From positions 62,001 through 126,000 of the forward strand of contig NZ_SNAA01000010.1 in the NCBI RefSeq assembly GCF_004358695.1: DNA of 64,000 bases. The letters are read 5' to 3'. The stretch is from Palleronia sediminis. GTDB lineage: Bacteria > Pseudomonadota > Alphaproteobacteria > Rhodobacterales > Rhodobacteraceae. The first letter of the stretch is position 1. Every line of letters starts with the position of its first letter. Of the stretch, positions 16,477-25,700 are shown piece by piece. A program made the translations under genes and the position numbers. A model generated the notes under the pieces. That model did no database searches and was not told the origin of the DNA. It saw nothing but the letters and a program-made list of their open reading frames with translations.

Positions 16477-17432
16477 GGCAATGGCCGCCGGGCATCCAGT
16501 ACGGGCGAGGACAGCGACAGCCACCGCGCCACCGGCAACGGCCCCGCGCGATACTCCCGCCAGAGCGCCTTGAGCCTGTCCACGCAGCCCGTATCGGCGG
16601 CGAGTTCCTCGACCCAGACCCAGCGGCGCCATTCGCGCCCGATGCTCCAGTCCGGGTCGTCGATCCGGCAATCCGGCAGCCGGTAATGCCAGGCCGGGCG
16701 GCTCGATTTCTCGGCCATGGCGGGAACCGCGGCGACGGTGCGCTCGGGGAACAGGTGCTTGAGGATCGGCAGCGCGTCGAGCCCGTGATTGCGGGTCGGA
16801 GACGCCTTGAAATAGGCTTCGGCCAGATCGTCCACCGTCCATTGCACGGCCGCGGGGTCGCAGAGCATATCGAGCAGCCGCGCCGGATAGGGATCGACGA
16901 AGGGCAGCAGCCGCCGCGATCCGTCGAGCTGCATCCGGTCGCGCAGCCAGTCCTCGCACAGCGCGAAGGCCGTCAGGACGGGCAGGATATCGGCGACCGC
17001 CTCTCCGGGCAGGGCGACGTTGAGGTGAACGCCAAAACCCAGCGCGATGCCGTCCTGCGTGCCAAAGGCGCCTTGGCGAGCAAGCTCCGCGCAAAAGCGG
17101 TCGACCTCCGGGATTTGCGCGGGCGGGATCGGTTCGGTGACGAACTCGACCGGGATGACGGCGCGGCCCAGATCGAGCCCCAGCCGCGCGACGCGGCCCT
17201 CGACCACGTCGCGCAGCGCCGTGTCCAGCAGAACCTCGATATCGCCCAGCGCGGATCCCTCGACGGCATAGACATAATCGGCTGTCTGTCGCACCCGCCC
17301 GCCCAGCCGTTCGGCCGCGATTTCGGCCAGCCGGGCCTCGGTCACGCCGCCGCATTCGACCTCGATGCCGACGCGGCGCAGCGTGCCGTCGCGGGTGGCG
17401 GTACGGGGCAGATCGTCGAGCAGGACGGCCAT
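16473..17432 (-). CDS. Amidoligase-family enzyme (COOH-NH2 ligase fold)
   Basis: 319 aa resembling the glutamine-synthetase-like amidoligase family: RRVGIEVECGGV near the start, VIPVEFVTEPIP, and the FGVHLNVALP strand that would carry active-site histidine and acidic residues. The family is predicted to form peptide-like amide bonds using ATP. It lies 1 bp after the phospholipase D-like gene and overlaps the C26 amidotransferase gene (ATGA). The pairing of amidoligase and glutamine amidotransferase recurs in bacteria according to recalled genome-context work. Substrate unknown. Confidence 0.75.
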   Translation of the reverse strand: MAVLLDDLPRTATRDGTLRRVGIEVECGGVTEARLAEIAAERLGGRVRQTADYVYAVEGSALGDIEVLLDTALRDVVEGRVARLGLDLGRAVIPVEFVTEPIPPAQIPEVDRFCAELARQGAFGTQDGIALGFGVHLNVALPGEAVADILPVLTAFALCEDWLRDRMQLDGSRRLLPFVDPYPARLLDMLCDPAAVQWTVDDLAEAYFKASPTRNHGLDALPILKHLFPERTVAAVPAMAEKSSRPAWHYRLPDCRIDDPDWSIGREWRRWVWVEELAADTGCVDRLKALWREYRAGPLPVARWLSLSSPVLDARRPLP

Positions 17433-17433
17433 G

Positions 17434-18981
17434 TTACACCATCTCTTGCGGAACGCCGGGCAGCGGCATCCCGAAGCTTCGGGCGGCGTCCAGATCGTAG
17501 GGCAGCAGAAAGCCCGCGCGGTTCTCGGGCTGGCGCGTCTTGTCCAGTTCGGCCTGCGCGCGCATCCGCCCCGCCAGCCCCGGCCCCTCGCCCATGTCGA
17601 GACCGGGCAGCCAATGGGCAAAGGCGCGTTTGCGCACATGCGCAGCGAAATCGGAATCCTCGTGGACGATCCCGGCCTCGGTGTCCCAGTGCAGCGAGCG
17701 CCCGTTGAGATTGGCCGAGCTGACGATCACCGCGTCCTCGTCGAAAATCGACAGCTTTGCATGGACATAGACCAGCGGCGCCTGGTGGAACACGGCGCGC
17801 GGGCCGCCCTCGGTCTCGGGGGGCGCCGTCCGGCGTTGCGCGGGCGACAGGATCGCCGCACGCTCGCCAAAGGCCGACAGGACCGTGTCGATGCAGATCA
17901 CCTGGAGATGCTCGCCGAACCGCGCGTCGATCTTGTCGCGTTCCTCGAAGGCCACGACCTCGGGGGCGGCGGGCAGGATCAGGACGAACTCGAGCGCGTC
18001 GTTTTCGCGCCCGGCCGCGGCGATGGCGTCGGCCAGCCGCGTGTCGCGAAAGAACTGCGTTTCCAAATAGATCGTCTGTCGCGCGCGCCCGACCCGCGCC
18101 ACCGTCTCGTCAAAGATCTGCTTGGCGATGGGGCGGGGGCCGACGGTCAGCAGCTTGCCCTCGTTCGCGGCCGAGATCGTCGCGATGAAACCTGTATCCG
18201 GGGGCTGGGGATCGGCCTTGCCCTTGAGCACCGACCATAGGCAATCGAGATGCCGCTCGGCCGCCTGTGCCGCCGGGCCGCGCACCACAGCCTGAACGTC
18301 GTGCCAGGTCTCGTTTGCGGGGCGGCGGTGGTTCAGTGTATCGTATCGACGGGGATTGAGGTCGAGCCCCCCGACGTAAAGCGTCTCGCCGTCGATCACC
18401 GCGATCTTCTGGTGGTGCGTCACGGGATAGAGCGGCGGAACCGCGCGGTTGTAGCAGACGACCGTTCCGCCCTCGAGTTTCAGCCATTCGTGGATGCCCG
18501 GCATGTCGCGAAAGACCGCCGCGCGCTCGTCCTCGGGCAGGCCGTTCAGCCAGTCGCTGACCCCCGAAAGCTCGGACCGGACCAGCGGATAGAGCACCGT
18601 GCGCATCGTCGGCGAGATCTGGGCCGGGTGCAGGCCGGGCATGACGCGAAACGGCGCGTCCGGGCCGGAAAGCTCGGTGATGGCGGCGAATTTCCGCAGG
18701 CTCGACCATGTCAGCAGGTGCATGTCGGGCGCCACGATGGCGTCGAAATCCGTCAGCAGGATATCCACCGCGACCCCGCGCCCCAGAAGGTGCAGGATCA
18801 GGTCGAACCAGTCCTCGCCGATCTCGCGCCCCTCGTCGCTGCGCAGCTGCGTCAGCGGATCGAAGACGCGGAACCCGCAGGCCACGCGCGATTTCGCGCC
18901 CAGCACCGCACGCTCGAAGGCCGGGAACGCCTCGGCTGCGGTCAGCAGGAGTTCGACCTCGTTGCGGGAATCGGCGGTCAT
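17434..18981 (-). CDS. Phospholipase D-like protein with two HKD motifs
   Basis: 515-aa protein with two PLD catalytic motifs: THHQKIAVIDGETLYVGGLD (about residues 210-230) and VHAKLSIFDEDAVIVSSANL (about 410-430). These normally build one active site for phosphodiester hydrolysis or transphosphatidylation. No signal peptide or strong membrane segment is evident, so it is probably cytoplasmic or peripheral. The start overlaps the histidine kinase stop (ATGA), which places it under the stress operon. A phospholipase or cardiolipin-synthase-like activity is plausible. Confidence 0.85.
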   Translation of the reverse strand: MTADSRNEVELLLTAAEAFPAFERAVLGAKSRVACGFRVFDPLTQLRSDEGREIGEDWFDLILHLLGRGVAVDILLTDFDAIVAPDMHLLTWSSLRKFAAITELSGPDAPFRVMPGLHPAQISPTMRTVLYPLVRSELSGVSDWLNGLPEDERAAVFRDMPGIHEWLKLEGGTVVCYNRAVPPLYPVTHHQKIAVIDGETLYVGGLDLNPRRYDTLNHRRPANETWHDVQAVVRGPAAQAAERHLDCLWSVLKGKADPQPPDTGFIATISAANEGKLLTVGPRPIAKQIFDETVARVGRARQTIYLETQFFRDTRLADAIAAAGRENDALEFVLILPAAPEVVAFEERDKIDARFGEHLQVICIDTVLSAFGERAAILSPAQRRTAPPETEGGPRAVFHQAPLVYVHAKLSIFDEDAVIVSSANLNGRSLHWDTEAGIVHEDSDFAAHVRKRAFAHWLPGLDMGEGPGLAGRMRAQAELDKTRQPENRAGFLLPYDLDAARSFGMPLPGVPQEMV

Positions 18982-20693
18982 GGTTCCTCTCCGAAATCGC
19001 TCGGCTCAAAGATGGCCTCGACGAGGAACTCGGTCTTGCCCTCTTCGATCCGTTGCCCCGCATCGAGCTGCATCGCAAAGGCCCCCATGAGCTGCTTTCC
19101 CAGCCCCGAGGCCACGTTCTCGGCATCGGGGTCGAGCATCGGCCCGGCCGAGTTCGACACCTCGAGCCGGACGCGCCCGCCCTCTATCTCTTTCAGCGAC
19201 AGGCGCACCCATGGCGCGCCCTCCCCCTCGGTGCCGACATATTTCAGCGCGTTGGTCATTGCCTCGGTGACGAGCAGCGACAAAGGCACCGCCTGGTCGG
19301 GATAGAGCAGGACCGGATCGACATCGATCTCGACATCTATCCCGCGCTCCTCGGCGCGGCCGGTTCGGATCGCCTGCTCGGCCAGTTCGCGGACGAGCCT
19401 GCTGGCATCCACGCGGCTCAGCACCGTGGCCTCGTAGAGATTGCGGTGGATCGTGGCCAGCCCCAGCACCCGATCCTGAAGCCTGCGCAGCACGAACCGC
19501 GTCTCGGGGGCCTCGGCCTTGCGAAGCTGCATGTTCATCATCGACGCGATGAGCTGGAGGTTGTTCTTGACCCGGTGGTGAACCTCTTTCAGCAGCACAT
19601 CCTTTTCGTGCAGGCTGTTCTCGAGATCGGCCTCGTCGCGGACGATCTGTTCCGTCATCCGGTGGAACACGTCGATGACCTCGCGCAATTCGCTGGGCAC
19701 GTCCGCGCCGCGCGGCGGGGCGAGGATGCGGCGATTGGCGGTAAAGGCGCGGATGCGCTGTCGAAGCTGCCGTATATGCCGCACGACAAGGCGATGCACC
19801 GCGAAATAGGCGACGCCGATGCTGACGAGCCACATCAGCAGTGGGAACATGATCGCGGTCGTCGCGGTCAGGCCGCCTGTGCGCACGGCGCCGGGCGGCC
19901 AGATCGACATCGCGTAGATCTCGTCGGGGACCAACGGCGCGATGGTATAGAGCCTCTGGCGGTTATCGTTCGACCGCGCCTTGAAGGTCCGCGGCCCCGA
20001 GCCGCTGAGACTTTCGAGCGGCCGCCCCGCCGGCAGCATCCCCTCGACCGTCGCCACTTCGGAGGGCGACCAGAGCACGCGCCCGTCCTCGGTGAAGGTC
20101 AGCGATAAAAGCGGCTCCATCGGGAGGGTCGGATTGCGCACCTCGAGCGCGGATTGCGGAACCGACAGCGCGACGTAGCCGGCATTCTCGCCGTCGATCA
20201 TGACGGGCTCCGTCACCACGACCACGCTGCGCCCGGTGATCCGGCCGCGCAGCGCCGATATGTCCGAACTGCGATCCGCCAGATAGGCCTGGTAGATCTG
20301 CGCCTGGCTCACATCCTGGCCGACCCCCGAAGAGCCGCAGGCGACGATGCCCTCTTCGGTGACGTAGCCTGCGAAGGTGAGCGAATCGTTCTCGGTGACA
20401 TAGCTGCGGAAATGCGCCGAGCAGTCCTCGAGGTCCCGCAGCAGGGTCGGCATCGTCTCGGCCGCGATCCGGCTGGCGCCGCGGATGCGCAGGATGTTCT
20501 CGCGCTCGGCCGTGGCGGCGGTCAGCGTCGCGCCCATGAGCGCGGCGCTCACGTTGCGGTCTGCCTCGGAGATGACGCGATAGGTCTGGACCATCGCGAT
20601 CAACCCGATGGGCAAAAGCGCGAGGCCGAGCAACAGCGCAAGACGAATATCCAGACGGTCGAGCCCGTCGATCCCGCGGACGCCGCTCAGCAT
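18978..20693 (-). CDS. Sensor histidine kinase of the general stress response (HisKA_2 type)
   Basis: 571 aa: first membrane helix about 15-37, an extracytoplasmic sensor region (about 40-270), a second helix (TTAIMFPLLMWLVSIGVAYF), then a linker and the HisKA_2 phospho-acceptor motif HHRVKNNLQLIASMMNMQL, followed by an ATPase domain (LVTEAMTNALKYVGTEGEG as N-box). Kinases of this class typically phosphorylate PhyR in alphaproteobacteria. It follows ecfG by 3 bp and shares an operon with nepR. The signal sensed is unknown. Confidence 0.9.
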   Translation of the reverse strand: MLSGVRGIDGLDRLDIRLALLLGLALLPIGLIAMVQTYRVISEADRNVSAALMGATLTAATAERENILRIRGASRIAAETMPTLLRDLEDCSAHFRSYVTENDSLTFAGYVTEEGIVACGSSGVGQDVSQAQIYQAYLADRSSDISALRGRITGRSVVVVTEPVMIDGENAGYVALSVPQSALEVRNPTLPMEPLLSLTFTEDGRVLWSPSEVATVEGMLPAGRPLESLSGSGPRTFKARSNDNRQRLYTIAPLVPDEIYAMSIWPPGAVRTGGLTATTAIMFPLLMWLVSIGVAYFAVHRLVVRHIRQLRQRIRAFTANRRILAPPRGADVPSELREVIDVFHRMTEQIVRDEADLENSLHEKDVLLKEVHHRVKNNLQLIASMMNMQLRKAEAPETRFVLRRLQDRVLGLATIHRNLYEATVLSRVDASRLVRELAEQAIRTGRAEERGIDVEIDVDPVLLYPDQAVPLSLLVTEAMTNALKYVGTEGEGAPWVRLSLKEIEGGRVRLEVSNSAGPMLDPDAENVASGLGKQLMGAFAMQLDAGQRIEEGKTEFLVEAIFEPSDFGEEP

Positions 20694-20696
20694 CGG

Positions 20697-21263
20697 TCAG
20701 CCCCGTCGGCCCGAGATGGACGCCGACAGAACCGATGCGCTGGTGGCGTCCGAGATCACCGGGTCCTCGTCGGGGGCGAGCCCGAGAAGTTCGGCTAGCT
20801 TGCGGCGGCCGCGATTGGCCCGGCTCTTGATCGTGCCAACGGCGACGCCGCACATCTCGGCGGCTTCTTCGTAGGCGAAACCCTCGGCACCGACGAGCGT
20901 CAGCGCCTCGCGCTGTTCGGCGGGCAGTTGATCGAAGGCACGGCGGAAATCGTTCATGGCAAGGCGGCCGTCATGGGCGGGCTTTTCCGACAGGCTGGCC
21001 GCCATGACGCCGTCGACATCGGCGACCTCGCGCTTGGCCTTGCGGCGGATCGAGTAGAACGCGTTGCGCTGGATCGTGAACAGCCACGCCCGCAGGTTGG
21101 TGCCCGGCTGGAACTTGTCCATGTTCTTCCAGGCCTTTTCGATGGTGTCCTGCACCAGGTCGTCGGCCGCGGCCGAGTTCCGCGTCAGCGACATCGCGAA
21201 CGCCCTGAGCGCACCGAGATGTTCCACCAGCTCGTCCCTGGGGTCGGGATGGGGGCTACTCAT
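20697..21263 (-). CDS. ecfG: EcfG-type ECF sigma factor (general stress response)
   Basis: 188-aa ECF15-type sigma factor with region 2 (LRAFAMSLTRNSAAADDLVQ, FQPGTNLRAWLFTIQRNAFY) and region 4 (FDQLPAEQREALTLVGAEGF, AVGTIKSRANRGRRKL). Normally held by NepR and freed when PhyR-P sequesters NepR. It then directs transcription from GGAACC-N16-CGTT promoters. The start at 21263 overlaps nepR by 8 nt, giving tight stoichiometric coupling of sigma and anti-sigma. Confidence 0.95.
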   Translation of the reverse strand: MSSPHPDPRDELVEHLGALRAFAMSLTRNSAAADDLVQDTIEKAWKNMDKFQPGTNLRAWLFTIQRNAFYSIRRKAKREVADVDGVMAASLSEKPAHDGRLAMNDFRRAFDQLPAEQREALTLVGAEGFAYEEAAEMCGVAVGTIKSRANRGRRKLAELLGLAPDEDPVISDATSASVLSASISGRRG

Positions 21264-21444
21264 TTGCGGCGTGATCGTTGGTATCGTTGCCGCGTTTGTC
21301 GTGCTCCTGATCCTGGTTCTTGAGGCGGGACAGAAGGTCCTTGAAGCGGTCCGGCACATCGCCGCCCGCCGCGTCCTGATAGACCCTCTTAAGGTTCTCG
21401 TCGATTTGCCGCATGACATTCGACGTTCTGGTATCCTTCGTCAT
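21256..21444 (-). CDS. nepR: Anti-sigma factor NepR
   Basis: 62-aa protein with the NepR core RQIDENLKRVYQDAAGGDVP followed by DRFKDLLSRLKNQD, the two helices that bind EcfG or phosphorylated PhyR. The tail after residue 45 is acidic and probably disordered. I use the ATG at 21444; an in-frame ATG at 21459 would add five residues, and neither has a strong ribosome site. First gene of the operon nepR-ecfG-kinase-PLD-amidoligase-C26, driven by an EcfG promoter at 21499-21524. Confidence 0.92.
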   Translation of the reverse strand: MTKDTRTSNVMRQIDENLKRVYQDAAGGDVPDRFKDLLSRLKNQDQEHDKRGNDTNDHAANE

Positions 21445-21492
21445 GTGGATCGACACCATCCCGTGCGTGTTCGTTTTTTTCGCGCAATTACG

Positions 21493-21517
21493 GGAACCAA
21501 CGCGATGCCGGCGGGTT
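21493..21517 (+). promoter_or_regulatory. Probable EcfG promoter for phyR (mirror of the nepR promoter)
   Basis: A plus-strand GGAACC at 21493-21498 is followed after 15 bp by GGTT (21514-21517), or GTTG after 16 bp. The -35 box is perfect and the -10 is off-consensus. The two -35 hexamers face each other 20 bp apart, so two holoenzymes could not bind together. Confidence 0.6.
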
Positions 21518-21524
21518 GGGTTCC
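21499..21524 (-). promoter_or_regulatory. EcfG promoter for nepR-ecfG (autoregulated)
   Basis: On the minus strand: GGAACC (21524-21519), a 16-bp spacer and CGTT (21502-21499), an exact match to the alphaproteobacterial EcfG consensus. Predicted transcription start is around 21492, about 45-50 nt before the nepR start. This means the operon is activated by its own sigma factor. Confidence 0.85.
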
Positions 21525-21552
21525 GAAGAAAATCACGGGGACACGATAAATA

Positions 21553-22377
21553 ATGAGTGCTATGAACGCGCAGATGGATCTGTCCGACATGATCGGCGCA
21601 GAGCTTCCGTTTCTCAGGCGCTATGCCCGCGCCCTGACCGGGTCGCAACGCACCGGCGACAATTACGCCGCCGCCACGCTCGAAGCCATCCTTCAGGATC
21701 CGTCCATATTCATGCGCAGCATGGGCCCGAAAACGGCCCTGTTCCGCGCTTTCCACAAGATCTGGGCGACGGCCGGCGCGCCCACCGCCGATACCGAGGA
21801 CACGGCGACCCGGATGGAGAGCCGCGCGCTCGACCACATGGCGGGGCTGACCAACAACACCCGCGAGGCGCTGCTGCTCTCGACGATCGAGGGGTTCGGC
21901 TTCGAGGATGTGGGCCGGATCATGGATATCGACAGCGGCGAGGCCGAGGAACTCGTGTCCATCGCCATCGCCGAGATGGAAAAGTCGATGACCGGCAAGG
22001 TCATGATCATCGAGGACGAGGCGATCATCGCGATGGATATCCACTCCATCGTCTCGGAAATGGGCCACAACGTCACCGGCATCGCGCGCACGCGCAGCGC
22101 GGCGGCCGATCTCGGCGCGCGCGACCGCCCCGACCTGATCCTCGCCGATATCCAGCTCGCCGACAATTCGTCCGGCATCGACGCGGTGAACGACATTCTC
22201 GGCCAGTTCGGGAATATCCCGGTGATCTTCATCACCGCGTTCCCCGAACGGCTGCTGACCGGCGACAAGCCCGAGCCCGCGTTCCTCATCCCCAAGCCCT
22301 ATTCCGAGGAACAGGTCCGTTCGGCCGTGAGCCAGGCGATGTTCTTTGCCAGTACCGACACGCTGAAAACGGCCTGA
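21553..22377 (+). CDS. phyR: General stress response regulator PhyR
   Basis: 274 aa: an N-terminal sigma-like domain (about 10-145; FLRRYARALTGSQRTGD, NNTREALLLSTIEGF) fused to a C-terminal receiver (about 148-270) with acidic residues in MIIEDEAIIA, phospho-acceptor Asp199 (LILADIQLAD) and Lys248 (LIPKPY). Phosphorylation exposes the sigma mimic, which binds NepR and frees EcfG. Start ATG at 21553; a second ATG nine bases later is possible. Divergent from nepR, and followed by a strong terminator. Confidence 0.96.
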   Translation: MSAMNAQMDLSDMIGAELPFLRRYARALTGSQRTGDNYAAATLEAILQDPSIFMRSMGPKTALFRAFHKIWATAGAPTADTEDTATRMESRALDHMAGLTNNTREALLLSTIEGFGFEDVGRIMDIDSGEAEELVSIAIAEMEKSMTGKVMIIEDEAIIAMDIHSIVSEMGHNVTGIARTRSAAADLGARDRPDLILADIQLADNSSGIDAVNDILGQFGNIPVIFITAFPERLLTGDKPEPAFLIPKPYSEEQVRSAVSQAMFFASTDTLKTA

Positions 22378-22396
22378 CCCATCGGGCAGGAATGCG

Positions 22397-22425
22397 AAAA
22401 GCCGGCCCGAAAGGGCCGGCTTTTT
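22397..22425. terminator. Rho-independent terminator after phyR (bidirectional)
   Basis: A 12-bp stem with an AAAAGCCGGCCC left arm, a GAAA tetraloop and the complementary right arm runs into TTTTT. The A-run on the left makes it symmetrical, so it can also end the convergent small gene at 22447-22641. It is the clearest intrinsic terminator in the window. Confidence 0.93.
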
Positions 22426-22446
22426 CGTGTCGGGGGTCCGCATCGC

Positions 22447-22641
22447 CTAGTCGCGCCCGCGGCCGCCATCCTGATCGTCGTCATCCTCGAACACCTGTTT
22501 GAGGACCAACGCCGCGGCCGCCATCAGGAACACGAAGAACAGCGCCTGCGCCAGTTCCGCCGTCGCGTCCGCGCCGCCGCCAAAGCCGAACAACCCCGAC
22601 ATCAAGGCCAGGGTAAAGCTGATGAATGCCCAGAAAATCAT
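22447..22641 (-). CDS. Small DUF1328/YtjA-like membrane protein
   Basis: 64 aa with two hydrophobic helices (MIFWAFISFTLALMSGLFGF and LAQALFFVFLMAAAALVLKQ) joined by a Gly-rich turn, and a tail of Asp then Arg residues. The helix-GFGG-helix layout resembles DUF1328, a family often induced by stress. A minus-strand GGAACC at 22701-22706 lies about 60 bp upstream, with a poor -10, so EcfG control is possible but unproven. Confidence 0.65.
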   Translation of the reverse strand: MIFWAFISFTLALMSGLFGFGGGADATAELAQALFFVFLMAAAALVLKQVFEDDDDQDGGRGRD

Positions 22642-22784
22642 GCCCGATCACTTTACTACTTGTGTACGCCTCGCCATCCAAAGACGCGGCGACACGATCG
22701 GGTTCCGGCCTCACCCTGCGGAAACCGGCTGTTCGCGAAACTGTGACAAATCGGCAAAATCCGCGCCGGGGTCCGGCGCGGCGC

Positions 22785-25700
22785 CTAATAGTCGCGTTCG
22801 TAGAAGATCCCGACCGAGCTTTCGCCCGTGTTCGAGGTTCCGCCGCGAATGGTGATCGTGTCGGTCAGGTCGAGGTTGAGGTTCACCTCGGCCTCGCCGC
22901 CCGCCTCGATGGTTACGTCGGTATAGAGATTCTCGGACAGGTAGGCCCCGGCCCGCACGCCGATATTGCCCTCGTCGTCGGTCGTCACGTCCAGGTCGTT
23001 CAGGCCGAACTGGTCGCGCAAATTGCTGACGATCCCGCCACCGCCCTTGCCCGCCAGCGTCGCGACCGCCGAGGCAAGCTGCGCCGCCTGAAGCGGCGAG
23101 ATCTGCTCGATCGAGCGGCCGAAGATCAGCCGCGCCAGCACCTCGTCCTCGGGCAGTTCCGGCTCGGATCGAAAGGTGATGTCCGGCTCGGACACATCGC
23201 CCTCGACGACGATGAACACCGTGACGTCGCCGCTGGAGGTGCGGGCGACCAGCCGCAGGACGGGCACGAAATCGCCCTGCAACGTGATGCTGCCCTCGGT
23301 CAGGGTGATCCGCTGCCCCAGCAGGTCGATCCGCCCGCGGATCAGCTCGAACCGCCCCGAGGGGATGACGTTCGAGGTCGTGCCCGTGATGGTGAGCCGC
23401 CCGCCCAGCTCGGCGTCGAGCCCCCGCCCCCGAACGAAGATGCGATTGTCGGCGATGATCGTCAGGTCGAGCGCAAAGCCCCCGCCCCCGCCGCCGCCGG
23501 CGCGCGCATCGTCGCTGTCCTCTTCGATCAGACCGGCGCGGCGGCGCGTGGCGGTCACGCCCGGCGGCGCGTTGACATGCACCAGCCCGTCGGGGATCGG
23601 CCCGGTCGCGCCCAGCCCGGTCGAGGGCACGCGCAGCTCGGTCGTGCCCAGCCGGATCGTGCCGCCGATGACGGCCCCACCGGTCAGCGGCCCGGTCAGC
23701 GTGACCGTGCCGTCGGCCGTGGTGCGGTAGAGCCGCGGATCCTCGACCACCACGCGGCTGAGCGTCGCGGACAGGTCGGCCGGGAACCCGGCGCCCAGCC
23801 CTATGGTGCCGCTCGCGCTGAGGGTTCCGCCCTCTTGTTTGCGGGCGGTGGCGTCGATGGAGACGCTGTCGCCCCGGATGCGGGCGGTGGCGTTGATCCC
23901 CTCGAGCACCAGCGCGAGGTTGGGCGCGATGAACCGCGCGTCGGCGACCGTCACGGTGCCGCCCAGCGACGATAGCGCCAGCGGCCCGTTCAGCCCGAGG
24001 TCGAACCGGGCCACGCCCTGCAACGAGCGCGGCTGGATGAAGGGATTGGCGATCCGCAACGGCGCGGCCCCGTCGATGGAGAGGTTGGCCGTGCCGAAAT
24101 CCTCGGCGACGCTGCCCGTCACCTGCGCGTCGATCCCCGCCGGGCCGTCGAGCGCCACGTCCAGCGTGATCCCGCGCCCGCCCTGCGTCGCGCGCCCGCG
24201 CGCCGTCAGCGGGCCGGGCAGCCCGTCGACGAACCGCCCGAGATTGTCGAGCCGCGCGTCGAAGGTCAGATCGCTCGCCCCGCCGAGGATGCTGCCCTGC
24301 GCGGTCGCGTCCAGCCCCGCGGCATCCAGCCGGAAGGTCCGCACGCGGATGGGCGAGTCGGCCCCCGTGCGACTGGCGTCGATGGCGAGTTCCGCCGCCC
24401 CGGTCAAAAGCTGGTCGAGCTGCGCGATCCCGGCGCGCAGGTTCCGCGCCGTGGCATTGGCGCTCAGGTCGAACCGCCCCGCATCCAGCGCGCCCTGCCC
24501 CGAGATATCGGCGCGCAGCGATCCGCCCAGCGGGCGGTTGGCAATGCTCGAGAACACCGAGAGATCGTTGACCGACAGCGACACGTCGCCATCGGCGGCG
24601 GGCACGGCGGTCTCGCCCCTCAGCCCCGTCAGCAGGACGTCGGCGGCGATCTCTGCGCCCGCCCCGGTGCCGTCCAGATCGACCGACCAACCCTGACCGG
24701 TTTCGGTCGCGTCCAGCGTCACGCGCGCAGCACCCGACATGGCGGGAACTACACGAGACAGGTCGGACAGCGCGATATCGGCGTCGATGGCGCTGTCGCC
24801 CGGTGCGAGCCGCGCCTCGGCGGTGGCCGTGATCTGCGGGTTTTCGATGCGCAGGGCGGGCAGGCGGATCGCGTCGCCGTTCTTTTCGACCGACGCCGAC
24901 AGCGCGGTGCGGCCCGAAAGCAGGTTGTCGAGCTCGGCCTGGCCCGTGGCGATATCGCTCACGGTTCCGTCGAGCGTCACGTCGGCCATGCTGCCATCCA
25001 GCCGCCCCGATCCCTCGACCCTGAGATCGACGCTGCCGCCAAGCTCGCGGTCGAGGATCGCGCCGAAATTGGCAAGGTCGCGGGCCTGCACGTTCAGGCG
25101 GCCATCGGCGCGGGGGGCATCGGCCTCGAGATCGGCGATGGTCACGTTGCCCTCGACCCGCGCGTCGGCCCCGGTCGCGTCGAGCGTCACGTACCACGCA
25201 TCGCCCGGATTCTCGGCATCGAGCGTCAGCGTCGCCGGCCCGCTCAGGCGGTCGTCGATCCGCGCCAGCGTGTCGATCCGCGCCTCGAGCGCGACCGACC
25301 CCTCGCCCGAGCCAAGCGCCGCCTGCCCGTAGATCGTCACCGCATCGTTGCGCAGGGCAAGCTGCGGGATGCGGGTGCCGGTCTCGTCGCGTTCGGCGCG
25401 CAGCGTCACGCGGGTCTCGCCCCCGATCAGCGGGTCGAGCTGCGGAATATTTAGCGCGAGGTCGCGGGTGCGCCCGTCCAGCGCCACGTCGAACGTCCCG
25501 CCCAGCAGGGTCGCATCGGCATCCAGATCGAGCGTGGCCGCCCCGTTGAGTGGCCGGCCCGCCAGCGCCGAAAACACCGCCAGCCGGTCCGCGTCGAGCT
25601 GCGCGGTCAGCGACAGCGGCACGTTCTCGCCATCGGGGTCGAGCGATCCCTCGCCCGTCAACGTGAACCCGGCCCCGTCGAGCCGTAGCGCGTCGAGCGC

